From contig DASXLI010000029.1 of the NCBI GenBank assembly GCA_036496285.1, forward strand, positions 1 through 64,000: 64,000 nucleotides of DNA, written 5' to 3'. Shown one piece after another: positions 33,584-41,551 of this stretch. The position numbers and the translations under genes were made by a program. Origin of the DNA: DP-19 sp036496285. Its GTDB lineage: Bacteria; Desulfobacterota; Binatia; UTPRO1. The notes beneath the pieces are model-generated. The model was not told where the DNA came from. It ran no database searches and saw only the letters and a program-made list of their open reading frames with translations. Position 1 is the first letter of the stretch. Each line of letters begins with the position of its first letter.

Positions 33584-34249
33584 CTAGAGCGTGCCTTTCG
33601 TCGAGAGCACGCCGACGACGCGCGGATCGCGCTGGGTCGCGAGATCCATCGCGCGCGCAAAGGCCTTGAACGCCGCCTCGATGATGTGGTGCGGGTTGCG
33701 GCCCGCGAGCATGTGCACGTGGAGATTCACCCCGAGCTGGTTCACCAGTGCGAGGAGGAAGTCGTGGATCAGCTCGACGTCGAAGCTGCCGATGCGCGTC
33801 TGCCGCGTCTTCAGGTCGTAGGCGAGGAACGGCCGGCCGCTCAGATCGACGACGACCTGGACCAGCGCCTCGTCGAGCGGGACCGTCGCCTCACCGAAGC
33901 GACGCAATCCTTCCTTCGAGCCGAGGGCCTCGCGGAACGCCTGACCGAGCGTCAGGCCGACGTCCTCGACCGTATGGTGATCGTCGACCTCGACGTCGCC
34001 CGTCGCACGGACCGTGAGATCGAAGAAGCCGTGCCGGGTGAACAGCTCCAGCATGTGGTTCAGGAACGGCACGCCGGTCTGCACGTCGTACCGGCCGCGC
34101 CCGTCGACCGCGAGCGTCAGCTCGACGTTGGTCTCCTTGGTTCCGCGCACCACTGTCGCCGTCCGCCCGCCTCGTCCGCCCGACGGCTTGCGGCGCGCGG
34201 ATGCCACCGCCTGCGGGAGGGTCCGTGCCCCACGTCCGATCTTCGCCAT
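33584..34249 (-). CDS. hisB: Imidazoleglycerol-phosphate dehydratase
   Basis: The monofunctional dehydratase of histidine synthesis, 221 residues. Manganese-ligand blocks are DDHHTVEDVGLTLGQAF and NPHHIIEAAFKAFARAMD; GVPFLNHMLELFTRHG and the closing RVVGVLSTKGTL are also conserved. A basic, Gly-rich N-terminal leader of about 30 residues precedes the usual start region (ATVVRGTKETNVELTLAVDG), so the real initiation codon could be internal. First gene of hisBHAF. Its upstream neighbour on the same strand would be hisC in many related genomes; here a divergent lipoprotein gene is found. Confidence 0.95.
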   Translation of the reverse strand: MAKIGRGARTLPQAVASARRKPSGGRGGRTATVVRGTKETNVELTLAVDGRGRYDVQTGVPFLNHMLELFTRHGFFDLTVRATGDVEVDDHHTVEDVGLTLGQAFREALGSKEGLRRFGEATVPLDEALVQVVVDLSGRPFLAYDLKTRQTRIGSFDVELIHDFLLALVNQLGVNLHVHMLAGRNPHHIIEAAFKAFARAMDLATQRDPRVVGVLSTKGTL

Positions 34250-34371
34250 GGAGCATTCCTACCATCCACGGACGCCTAGCAGAAGCCGCGTCCGGCCTCG
34301 CGAATCCGGCTTGAAATGGCGAAGCCGGCATCGATACCCTTGGTCGCGCGCATAGCTCGACGCGAATCACC

Positions 34372-34818
34372 ATGTTCTCGATACTCGCCCCAGGCCCGAC
34401 GACCGCACGCCGGGTTGCCGCCCGCGTCGCTCGGATGGCGATCCTCGCGCTCATGGCATCGGGCTGCGCGGCGGGGCTCTCCCGCGTGATTCTTCCAAAG
34501 GGCTCTGAGGGCGTCGACGTGGTCGGTAGTGAGCGCGTCCCGATCCCGGCAGCGCCCTACCCGTACTATTTCGGAACGCTGTTCGACGTCGTCTGTCCGA
34601 GCGTGCCGTTCGTAGCCGATTCGGCGGGCCATCGAGCGCCCGAAACGTCGCTGCTCGTCCCGGCGTGTGTGGTCGATCTTCCGGCCAGCCTCGTGCTCGA
34701 CACGTTGCTGCTGCCCGTCGACTACTGGGCGCACCGGCGTTATGCGGACGCGCGCGCGGCGCACGAGGCGCGGATCATGGAGTTGCAGACACGCGCGCGA
34801 ACGCCGCCTGCCGAGTGA
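34372..34818 (+). CDS. YceK/YidQ-family lipoprotein
   Basis: A 148-residue predicted lipoprotein. A basic N-terminus and hydrophobic stretch end in the lipobox MASGCAAG with Cys at about residue 32. The mature part contains YPYYFGTLFDVVC and DLPASLVLDTLLLPVDYW, the pattern (YxGxxxD then DLPxSxxxDTLLLPxD) seen in small outer-membrane lipoproteins of the YceK/YidQ group. Function unknown. It is divergent from hisB and converges on the rhomboid gene with an 18-base gap. Confidence 0.7.
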   Translation: MFSILAPGPTTARRVAARVARMAILALMASGCAAGLSRVILPKGSEGVDVVGSERVPIPAAPYPYYFGTLFDVVCPSVPFVADSAGHRAPETSLLVPACVVDLPASLVLDTLLLPVDYWAHRRYADARAAHEARIMELQTRARTPPAE

Positions 34819-34836
34819 CGCGGCCGACGGGAGGGA

Positions 34837-36300
34837 TCAGCCGGTGACGACCCGGCCGATCGGCCCATCGGCGGCGAGCCGCTCGAGGGCCGCGCGCGCC
34901 TCACGCGGCAGGGCCGGGTGGCGCAGCGCCCGCGCCGCCGCCTCGCCGGCGAGAGCAGCGTCGGCGTATGCGGCGACGGTCGCGAGATCGGCGAGCACCT
35001 GCGCCGGCGTCGCGGCGTCGACCCGCCCGAGCGCGCCGCGCAGGAGGTCGATGGCCTCGGGTCGGCTGCCGCGCTCGAGGACGGCCGCCGCGAGGCGCAC
35101 CGCGAGGTCGATCGACGGTGCGACGTCGGGACAGCGCTCCTTCACCTCGTCCCACTGCCGGAGCGCCGTCTCCTGATCGCCGCGCTCGAGCGCGCCGCGC
35201 ACCAGGCGAAGCATCGCCGGCGCCGCCTCGCGACTGCGGCCGAGCTGCTCGGCGAGGCTCCAGTAGGCCATCACCGCGTCGTCGTCGGAGGGATGCTGCA
35301 CGAGACGCTCGCGCAGGAGGCGCCACGCGTCCTCGCTCCGCCCGCTCGCGAGCGCGCGGTTCGCCGCGTTCCACGAGCGGTCGTCGCCGACGGCCTGCGC
35401 GTCGACGCGCTCCTCGAGGCCGACGGCGCGCGCGCCGAGCGCGAAGACGACGCCGAAGGCGAAGCCCGCGATGTGCCCCCAGTGCGCCACCCCGGCGCCG
35501 CCGGTGCCCGGCGCCATCTGATCCGTCACGAAGGCCGAGAAGAGCTCGCCCACGACCCACAGCAGGAGCGCCACCCACGCCGGCATCGTCGTCGTGCCGA
35601 CGCGCAGCATCCACACGTAGAAGAGCCGGATGTCGGCGCGCGGGAAGCGCACGAAGAATGCGCCCATGCACGCCGCGATCGCGCCCGATGCGCCGACGAG
35701 GGGTACGCCGACCTGCGGGTAGAGCGCGACGAACGCGCCGGCCGAGACGGTGCCCGCGAGCAGATAGAAGAGCGCGAACATCGGCCGCCCCCACACGTCC
35801 TCCAGTGACGGGCCGCTGAGGTAGAGGAAGAGCATGTTGAAGAGGAGATGCAGGACTTCGAGGTGGACGAAGAGATGCGTGAGGAGCCGGCTCGGCTCGA
35901 AACGCGCGGGCACGAGACCGAGGCGCCACGTCTGACCGACCTGCTGCGCGGCGATCCACGCGTCGGTGAGCTCGTCGAGGTGGCCTTGCCGCTCGGTGTC
36001 GAGCGCCGGCTCGTGGTCGTGCGTCGCGCCCAGGCGGTCGCGGATCCGCTGCTGATCCTCCGGGTCCTGCTCCGCCACGGTCCAATCGAGCACCTGACGG
36101 AGACGCGGGTTCGCCTCGAGGTACGGATGCTCGACGAGGTAGGTGAGCGCGGCGTGCAGCTTCTCCCGGACGTCCTTGGGATCGGGCCGCGGCTCGAGGC
36201 TCCCCGCGATGAACACGAGGACGCAGAGCGCCATGATGGCGAAGCAGACGACCGGCAGCCGCCGGAGCGTGAGCTGATCGTGTCCGATCGGAATGAACAC
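34837..36300 (-). CDS. Rhomboid-family intramembrane serine protease with helical C-terminal domain
   Basis: 487 residues. First membrane helix PVVCFAIMALCVLVFIAG, then a soluble insert of about 100 residues (36-135), then the rhomboid core with HLEVLHLLFNMLFLYLSG (oxyanion Asn about 155), catalytic Ser205 in VGASGAIAACMG and catalytic His276 in AHWGHIAGFAFG. After the membrane part, residues 300-487 are helical repeats of TPR type (WNAANRALASGRSEDAWRLL, AVMAYWSLAEQLGRSREA). The soluble insert between helix 1 and the core is longer than in GlpG. Substrate unknown. GTG start at 36300 gives the common MFIPIG opening. Confidence 0.88.
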   Translation of the reverse strand: MFIPIGHDQLTLRRLPVVCFAIMALCVLVFIAGSLEPRPDPKDVREKLHAALTYLVEHPYLEANPRLRQVLDWTVAEQDPEDQQRIRDRLGATHDHEPALDTERQGHLDELTDAWIAAQQVGQTWRLGLVPARFEPSRLLTHLFVHLEVLHLLFNMLFLYLSGPSLEDVWGRPMFALFYLLAGTVSAGAFVALYPQVGVPLVGASGAIAACMGAFFVRFPRADIRLFYVWMLRVGTTTMPAWVALLLWVVGELFSAFVTDQMAPGTGGAGVAHWGHIAGFAFGVVFALGARAVGLEERVDAQAVGDDRSWNAANRALASGRSEDAWRLLRERLVQHPSDDDAVMAYWSLAEQLGRSREAAPAMLRLVRGALERGDQETALRQWDEVKERCPDVAPSIDLAVRLAAAVLERGSRPEAIDLLRGALGRVDAATPAQVLADLATVAAYADAALAGEAAARALRHPALPREARAALERLAADGPIGRVVTG

Positions 36301-36387
36301 GCGCGCGAACTCCCATGCGCCTTGTGATGCGACGGGCGCTACAAGAGGTATCGTCCGGTGGGCGCCGGAGCATGAAGGAGCCCGGAG

Positions 36388-37326
36388 CTACGGCCGGGTT
36401 TGCGCCGCGGCCGTGCCCGTCGAGCGGATCAGGCGTACGGCCTCGTCGATCCAGGGGGAGCCGCGGTCGCGGTGGAAGGCGGCGCTCCAGGCGATGCGGT
36501 AGCCACCGCGCCGGGCGCCCAGGGGCCGGAGCACGACCGCGTCCGGACCGTGCTCGCCGGCGACCGAGGCGCGCGGCAGGAGCGACACCCCGAGGCCGGC
36601 ACGTACCAGCTCGAGGATCGCCTCGGGATACTCGATGACGGTCGCCGACCCGAGACGCACGCCGCGCGGCTCGAGGAAGCGTCGGAAGAGCGCCGAGCTC
36701 CGGACGTCCATGTGGTAGAGGAAATCCTGGCCCGCGAGATCCTCAGGCGCGAGGAAGCGCTTGCGGGCGAGCGGATGGCGCGGCGGCAGCACCGCCACCA
36801 TCTCGTCCTCGAGGAGCGGCACCATCGCGATGCGCGGGTGCGCCGGGTCCTGCGGGTAGGTGATCGCCAGATCGAGGCGCCCGGCGACGAGCTCGCGCAT
36901 CGGATTGGCGGTGCGCAGGATGCGGAGCCCGACGCCGGGGTGGAGCTCGCGGAAGCGGCCGAGCACGCGCGGCAGCCAGTGCAGGCTCAGGACGTTGTCG
37001 CTGCTGAGGCGCAGGAGCTCGCGCTCGCCGAGCTTCCGTCCCACGAGCCAGCCATGCAGGCGGCTGCTCTCGTCGAGCACCGCCTCCGCGCGCGCGAGGA
37101 ACGTCTCGCCGAAAGCCGTCGGCACCATGCGGCGCCCGGTGCGGGCGAAGAGGCGCTCGCCGAGGCGGCTCTCGAGATCGAGCAGCTGCTGGCTGAGCGC
37201 GGACTGCGTGACGCCGATCTCGCCGGCCGCGGCCGTCGCGGTGCCGACGCGCGCGATCGTCCTCACCATGCGCAGGTGGCGCAGCTCGACATCCACGTCG
37301 GCCACGATGGCGCGTTGGTATGACAT
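36388..37326 (-). CDS. LysR-family transcriptional regulator
   Basis: 312 residues. The N-terminal winged helix-turn-helix is in DVELRHLRMVRTIARVGTAT, AAAGEIGVTQSALSQQLLDL and ESRLGERLFARTGRRM; the effector domain of the periplasmic-binding type follows (ILRTANPMRELVAGRLDLAI, GLGVSLLPRASVAG). ATG at 37326 is used; a GTG ten codons later would give the more usual VDVELRHL start. It faces a small gene of unknown function across 86 bases holding an AATCC-GAT-GGATT palindrome, the arrangement in which LysR proteins regulate their neighbour. Confidence 0.92.
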   Translation of the reverse strand: MSYQRAIVADVDVELRHLRMVRTIARVGTATAAAGEIGVTQSALSQQLLDLESRLGERLFARTGRRMVPTAFGETFLARAEAVLDESSRLHGWLVGRKLGERELLRLSSDNVLSLHWLPRVLGRFRELHPGVGLRILRTANPMRELVAGRLDLAITYPQDPAHPRIAMVPLLEDEMVAVLPPRHPLARKRFLAPEDLAGQDFLYHMDVRSSALFRRFLEPRGVRLGSATVIEYPEAILELVRAGLGVSLLPRASVAGEHGPDAVVLRPLGARRGGYRIAWSAAFHRDRGSPWIDEAVRLIRSTGTAAAQTRP

Positions 37327-37331
37327 TAGTC

Positions 37332-37344
37332 AATCCGATGGATT
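37332..37344. promoter_or_regulatory. Short palindrome between lysR and divergent gene
   Basis: AATCC (37332-37336), GAT, GGATT (37340-37344): a 13-bp perfect inverted repeat in an AT-richer patch just upstream of the lysR ATG. It has the size of a LysR recognition core but is short enough to occur by chance. Confidence 0.3.
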
Positions 37345-37412
37345 CAATCAGAAGAAACAGTTGGACTTGTGGTGACGACGGACGCAGCATCGGTGGCAAG
37401 GAGGCATTTCCC

Positions 37413-37883
37413 ATGCGGGTACCGAGCTGGCTCTTCTCGTCCCTGCTGCCGTTGTCGGCGTGGTCGACACGCGATCGGGTGCGGAGCGCCCTCGTCGGCC
37501 GGCCCCTGATGCGTACGTTCGGCGCGGCGACGCTCTGGCTGCGCGGCGGCCGACGCAAGGACTCCCTCGAGGCGATCGCTCGCGAGTGGCAGCGCATGTT
37601 CCCCGACAGCCACGCCCACCCCCTCACCCGCGTCGACGACGACACCATCCAGGGCGAGATCCGCGTGCACTGCCCCTATCGCGGCACCGGCAACGTCGAA
37701 GGCTGCTACCGGATGATGGAGTACGACCGGCGCATGATGGAGCGCATCGGCGGCGAGTTCGTGGTGCTGCGTTCGCAGGCGGAGCCGGGTGTGACGTCGT
37801 GCCAGGTGGCGATCCGCCGTGCCGGCTCGCCGACCGGTGACCTCGTGCCGGCGCACGTCCGCGCGAGCGCGCGCAGCGGCTGA
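37413..37883 (+). CDS. Hypothetical protein, 156 residues, divergent from lysR
   Basis: A soluble-looking protein with ATG at 37413 preceded by AAGGAGG. It has an N-terminal helical part (SWLFSSLLPLSAWSTRDRVR, GRRKDSLEAIAREWQRMFPD), then strands with three Cys in HCPYRGTGNVEGCYRMMEYD and TSCQVAIRRAG. The region from about residue 85 on, with GEFVVLRSQAEPGVTSC, looks like an enzyme or ligand-binding domain. It vaguely recalls the L-2-amino-thiazoline-4-carboxylic acid hydrolase group in Cys placement, but I cannot assign it. Likely target of the LysR protein. Confidence 0.65.
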   Translation: MRVPSWLFSSLLPLSAWSTRDRVRSALVGRPLMRTFGAATLWLRGGRRKDSLEAIAREWQRMFPDSHAHPLTRVDDDTIQGEIRVHCPYRGTGNVEGCYRMMEYDRRMMERIGGEFVVLRSQAEPGVTSCQVAIRRAGSPTGDLVPAHVRASARSG

Positions 37884-37896
37884 TCCGCGGGCCGCG

Positions 37897-38403
37897 TCAG
37901 GAGCGCGGCGGGCGCCACGTCGCCCGGGGCACGGAAATCGGCGCGGCAGGATCGATCAGGCGCGGCAGGACGCCACGCGCCCAGCGCGACAGGCCGAGGT
38001 CGGCGAGCTCGGACGCCGCGACCCAGCGCGTCTCGAGCACCTCGTCGCAATCCGGCTTCGGCTCGCCCGCGAGCCGCCGGCACTCGAAGACCGTGATCAC
38101 GTACGAGACCTGATCACCGTTCGCGTACACGACGCGGAAGTCGGGGCCGTGGAACACGCCGCGCAGCCGCGTTGGCTCGACGACGAGGCTCGTCTCTTCC
38201 CACACCTCGCGCACGATCGCGTCCTGCGGGGTCTCGTCGGGCTCGATCGCACCGCCCGGAGTGGACCACACGCCGCTGTTCGCGTCGCGCACGAGCAGCA
38301 TCCGATCTTCGTCGTCGTAGAGGAGCGCGCTCACGGACGGCACCAGCACGAGGGTGGTACCAATGTGGGCGCGCAGGTTCTTCAGGTATTCGGAGATCGC
38401 CAT
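37897..38403 (-). CDS. NUDIX hydrolase
   Basis: 168 residues. The Nudix box reads GGAIEPDETPQDAIVREVWEE, matching GX5EX7REUXEEXGU with Leu-Val after it, at about residues 49-71. Flanking strands VSALLYDDEDRMLLVRD and WSTPGG fit the fold. It would cleave a nucleoside diphosphate linked to another group; the substrate is not readable. ATG at 38403 (MAISEYLKNLRAHIG) is the natural start. The 116 bases upstream, before the first GFA gene, hold only a short unsupported frame. Confidence 0.9.
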   Translation of the reverse strand: MAISEYLKNLRAHIGTTLVLVPSVSALLYDDEDRMLLVRDANSGVWSTPGGAIEPDETPQDAIVREVWEETSLVVEPTRLRGVFHGPDFRVVYANGDQVSYVITVFECRRLAGEPKPDCDEVLETRWVAASELADLGLSRWARGVLPRLIDPAAPISVPRATWRPPRS

Positions 38404-38519
38404 GCTCAGAGCGTCCGGTCGAAGGCCGGATGATAGCGCACGAGGCCGCCGCCGCGCAGCACTCCCGGGAGGAGCTCGACGCCATGAAGGCGTCCCCGGC
38501 GCCCTCGTACCACCACCGG

Positions 38520-38933
38520 CTACGTGTCGAGCCCGCGCGCGTACTTCGCCAACGTCGGGTGCAGGGGATCCCAGGGCTGCGCGCTCGCGGTGAAGATCTC
38601 GAGCATCGGCTGGTGGCCGCTCGGATCGTCGAGGCTCCCCGCGTAGATGATCACGATCGGGTGGCCCGCCTGCGTTGCGGCGACGGGCGAGCCGCACTCG
38701 CCACAGAAGCCGCGGCTGACCGAGCGCCCGCTGTCGGCGGTCCCGACGTGATACTTCGGCACGCCGCGCGTGACGCGGAACGCGTCCTCGGGCACGAGCA
38801 TGCCCGACGCGTACGCGGACCCGGAGGCGCGCTGGCAATCGCGGCAGTGGCAGTTGAAGGCCATGAGCGGCTGGGCGCCGCACTCATAGCGCACCGCGCC
38901 GCAGGCACACCCGCCGCTGAACGGAACGTCCAT
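38520..38933 (-). CDS. GFA-domain (CENP-V/GFA) zinc protein, copy 1
   Basis: 137 residues. Zinc-binding Cys blocks GGCACGAVRYECG, FNCHCRDCQRASGS and FCGECGSPVAA are typical of the glutathione-dependent formaldehyde-activating (GFA) superfamily. Most members have no proven reaction and the name is inherited. AGGAGG precedes the ATG. One of three GFA genes within 3 kb (with 39421-39828 and 41089-41523), each clearly different in sequence, so not a recent tandem duplication. Confidence 0.9.
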   Translation of the reverse strand: MDVPFSGGCACGAVRYECGAQPLMAFNCHCRDCQRASGSAYASGMLVPEDAFRVTRGVPKYHVGTADSGRSVSRGFCGECGSPVAATQAGHPIVIIYAGSLDDPSGHQPMLEIFTASAQPWDPLHPTLAKYARGLDT

Positions 38934-38958
38934 GGACGTACCTCCTCTCGCGCGCCGC

Positions 38959-39387
38959 TCACGCGCGCAGCCCGAGAGAGCACAGGAAGAGCACGAAGGA
39001 CAAGCTGCAGCCGAGCACGGGGGAGCGGAACCAGTAGCGTAGGCCGAGCGCTACGTAGGTCCCCGAGACGAGCACGGCGAGCGGCACGAAGACGTCGGCT
39101 TGCGCCGCGAAGCTGGCGTCGCTGCGGCCGACGAGGAGCACGACGACCGCGAACAGGGTCACCCCGACGCCATGACTCAGGTTGAAGCCGATCCATGCGC
39201 GCCACATGTCGACCCGGCGCGTCAGGAGGATCGACGTCCGCGCCATCGCCTCCGCGAGCGCGGGGTCACGCGGCGACAGGCCCTTCGGCCGGTCGAGCGC
39301 GAGCGGCGTCACCACGAGGTGCGCGATGCCGAGGAACAGCGCCGGGAGCGCCCCCGCGAGAAAGCAATAGCGGCTGAGCTCGTTCAT
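38959..39387 (-). CDS. Small integral membrane protein, unknown
   Basis: 142 residues with about four transmembrane segments: YCFLAGALPALFLGIAHLVV, IGFNLSHGVGVTLFAVVVLL, VFVPLAVLVSGTYVALGLRY and LGCSLSFVLFLCSLGLRA. The GIAHLVVTP and WRAWIGFNLSHGVG motifs, each with a His within or beside a helix, resemble a family of small membrane proteins found in many bacteria without known function. GGAGG lies just before the ATG. It sits between two GFA genes on the same strand. Confidence 0.72.
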   Translation of the reverse strand: MNELSRYCFLAGALPALFLGIAHLVVTPLALDRPKGLSPRDPALAEAMARTSILLTRRVDMWRAWIGFNLSHGVGVTLFAVVVLLVGRSDASFAAQADVFVPLAVLVSGTYVALGLRYWFRSPVLGCSLSFVLFLCSLGLRA

Positions 39388-39420
39388 CGGGCCTCCTCGA
39401 GCGACCTCGCACGTCGCGTC

Positions 39421-39828
39421 TCAGCCCGGCAGGCGCTCGAAGGTCGGCACGCCGTCCGGGACGTGATGGAAGCTCTGCTTGTCGACTGTGAAGATCGCCA
39501 TCTGCGGGCCGCCGAAGACCTTCGGGTCGTCGAACGTACCCACCTTCAGCAGAACCGCGCCTGGGAGATTCCCCGTCTTGCTGAGGAGGTGCGTGCCGCA
39601 GTCGGCGCAGAACTCGCGCGTCACCGGATTCGGCAGGTCGGCGCGCGTGTACTCCTTGGCGCCGCCCTTGCTGTACGTGAAGCCGCCGTCCGGCATCGCC
39701 ATCACGACGTTCGGGTGTCCGCCCGAGATGTACTGGCACTCGCGACAGTGGCATTGCCCCTTGAACATCGGGTCGCCCGTCGCCTTGTAACGAACCTTAC
39801 CGCAATAGCATCCGCCCGCGATCTCCAT
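39421..39828 (-). CDS. GFA-domain zinc protein, copy 2
   Basis: 135 residues. GGCYCGKVRYKATGDP, CHCRECQYISGGHPN and FCADCGTHLLSKTG are the zinc-binding segments. The part between (VVMAMPDGGFTYSKGGAKEY) and the C-terminus (FHHVPDGVPTFERLPG) are common in the large GFA subgroup that lacks demonstrated formaldehyde chemistry. AAAGGAG precedes the ATG. Confidence 0.9.
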   Translation of the reverse strand: MEIAGGCYCGKVRYKATGDPMFKGQCHCRECQYISGGHPNVVMAMPDGGFTYSKGGAKEYTRADLPNPVTREFCADCGTHLLSKTGNLPGAVLLKVGTFDDPKVFGGPQMAIFTVDKQSFHHVPDGVPTFERLPG

Positions 39829-39849
39829 CGAGAAGCTCCTTTCGTACGC

Positions 39850-40434
39850 TCAGCGCGCCCGTCCATGCGCCGCGAGCCGTGCGAGCTCGTCGCGCGACCA
39901 GACGTAGCGTCGCGTCTTCACCTCGCCGCCGTCCGGCGGCAGCCAGACGTCGCCTTCCTGATCCGTCGCGCCGAGACGCTCGTAGAAGCGCCGCGCCGGA
40001 TGGTTCTGCTCCAGCACCCAGAGATAGAGCCCCGAGCCGCCGGGGTGGGCGACTCGACACCAGGCCGCGACCCCGGCCACGAGGCACGTCCCGGTCCCGC
40101 GCCCGTGCGCCGCGCGGTCCACGTGAATGTTGTCGAGCTGCGTGCCCCAGCGCGCATCGTCCTCGCCGTACGCACAGGTGAAGCCGATGACGCGCCCGCG
40201 CTCCTCCGCCACCACCACGCGTTGGTTGGCGGCGGGACTGTCGAGGCGCGTGCGCCAGACCGCCGTACGCTCCCCGAGGATGTCGCCGTCGAGGTAGTCG
40301 TCGCGCAGGGCGCCGCGATAGGTGGTGCGCCAGCTCTCCGCGTGCAGCGCGGCGATCGCCGGCGCGTCGGCGGCGGTAGCCTCGCGAAGCGTGGCGGGCC
40401 CAGCGTCGGAGTTTCGTACGGGCACGGACGTCAT
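39850..40434 (-). CDS. GNAT-family N-acetyltransferase, copy 1
   Basis: 194 residues. ATLREATAADAPAIAALHAESW at the start, RVIGFTCAYGEDDARWGTQL, the acetyl-CoA-binding LDNIHVDRAAHGRGTGTCLV with the GRGTGT pyrophosphate loop, and LWVLEQNHPARRFYERLG with the catalytic-site Tyr. A C-terminal extension (VKTRRYVWSRDELARLAAHG) follows. Substrate unknown. ATG directly abuts the stop of the upstream methyltransferase gene. Confidence 0.9.
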   Translation of the reverse strand: MTSVPVRNSDAGPATLREATAADAPAIAALHAESWRTTYRGALRDDYLDGDILGERTAVWRTRLDSPAANQRVVVAEERGRVIGFTCAYGEDDARWGTQLDNIHVDRAAHGRGTGTCLVAGVAAWCRVAHPGGSGLYLWVLEQNHPARRFYERLGATDQEGDVWLPPDGGEVKTRRYVWSRDELARLAAHGRAR

Positions 40435-41058
40435 TCAGCGCGTCCCGACGGCGCAGAGGAACGGACCGAGCTTGCTCGTGCCCGGCACCAGGCGCACGTC
40501 GCGGAAGCCGGCGCGCGTCAGCAGCTCGCCGACCTGCGCGGGCTCGTAGAGTCGGAAACCGTGGCGCGTGTACGGCAGCTTCGCCGCCGTCTCCCGCGGG
40601 TTGAACGCGACGACGAGCCGCCCGCCGTCGCGCAGCGTCCGCCACAGCTCCGCCAGCGACGCAAGCGGATTCGGCCAGAAGTAGATCGTGTTGACGGTGC
40701 AGGCCTTAGTGAACGCGCCCGGCGGGTACGGCAGCTCGTCGACGCCGGCGCAACGCAGCTCGACCCGGCCCGCGCGCACGAAGCGCGCGAAGCGCTTCGC
40801 GCACAGCGCGGTCATGGCGGGCGAGAAGTCGACGCCGACGACCCGGCCCTCGGTCACGACCGGCGCCACGCGTTGGATGAGGTCGCCGCCGCCGAAGCCG
40901 ACCTCGAGGACGCGGTCGTCCGGAGCGAGCTCGAGCAGCTCGGCCGTGAGCGCGTTCATGGGCGCGTTGCCGCGATTCAGGATGCGGGCGACGACATGCT
41001 TGCCGAACCAGCCCGACGGCTTGCGTAGCTGGCTCGCGATGAACGTTCCGAAGCTCAC
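40435..41058 (-). CDS. Class I SAM-dependent methyltransferase
   Basis: 207 residues. Motif I LEVGFGGGDLIQRVAPVV at about 51-68, motif II VVGVDFSPAM near 73, then NTIYFWPNPLASLAELWRTL and RDGGRLVVAFNP. The N-terminal FIASQLRKPSGWFGKHVVAR followed by NRGNAPMNALTAELLEL is a recurrent opening of methyltransferases of the ubiE-like group. Substrate unknown. Tightly followed by a GNAT gene with no gap. Confidence 0.88.
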   Translation of the reverse strand: MSFGTFIASQLRKPSGWFGKHVVARILNRGNAPMNALTAELLELAPDDRVLEVGFGGGDLIQRVAPVVTEGRVVGVDFSPAMTALCAKRFARFVRAGRVELRCAGVDELPYPPGAFTKACTVNTIYFWPNPLASLAELWRTLRDGGRLVVAFNPRETAAKLPYTRHGFRLYEPAQVGELLTRAGFRDVRLVPGTSKLGPFLCAVGTR

Positions 41059-41088
41059 GGGCTCTCCTCCGGCGAGGGGCCCTGCCCG

Positions 41089-41523
41089 CTACCCCTCGGT
41101 GCTGCTGCGCGCGTACGCCGGAAGATCGTCCGCGAACCGAGCCCAGTCAATGCCGTCGCTGCGCCACGCGTGATACGTCGGCGGGAACCGCTCCGGCCGA
41201 TCGAGACTGGCCGTCGTCACGTCGATCTCGTCCGGGCGCTCGGCGTTGACATAGGTGAGCGGCGTGCCGCAGGCGGCGCAGAACGTGCGCGTCACAGGTG
41301 GGCTCGAGCGGAACGCCGCCGGCACACCGCGGACGATCTCGAGGTCGTGCATCGCGAACGTGAGCCACGCGACGGCCGGCGCCCCTGCGCTGCGTCGGCA
41401 GCTTCGGCAATGGCAGACCATCGAGATCGTGGGCGGACGGCGCGCGACCCAGCGCACGGCGCCGCACAAGCAGCTGCCCACTATCGGATCGATCGTATCG
41501 GGCGCATCGGATGACTCAGACAT
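41089..41523 (-). CDS. GFA-domain zinc protein, copy 3
   Basis: 144 residues. GSCLCGAVRWVAR, VCHCRSCRRSAGAP and FCAACGTPLTYVN form the zinc sites; the central VAWLTFAMHDLEIV and the closing FPPTYHAWRSDGIDWARFAD are shared by a widespread GFA subgroup. ATG at 41523. Next to an HxlR regulator upstream on the same strand. Confidence 0.9.
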   Translation of the reverse strand: MSESSDAPDTIDPIVGSCLCGAVRWVARRPPTISMVCHCRSCRRSAGAPAVAWLTFAMHDLEIVRGVPAAFRSSPPVTRTFCAACGTPLTYVNAERPDEIDVTTASLDRPERFPPTYHAWRSDGIDWARFADDLPAYARSSTEG

Positions 41524-41551
41524 CGACGGTCTCCGTGCATCGGATGCGCGC

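Noticed and set aside
38404..38519. Small reverse-strand frame (about 35 codons) ending in HPAFDRTL just before the NUDIX start
   Set aside because: Too short, only weak start, no family resemblance; recorded but not called.
39100..41028. 642-codon + strand frame across several accessory genes
   Set aside because: It overlaps four motif-supported genes on the opposite strand and shows no domain.
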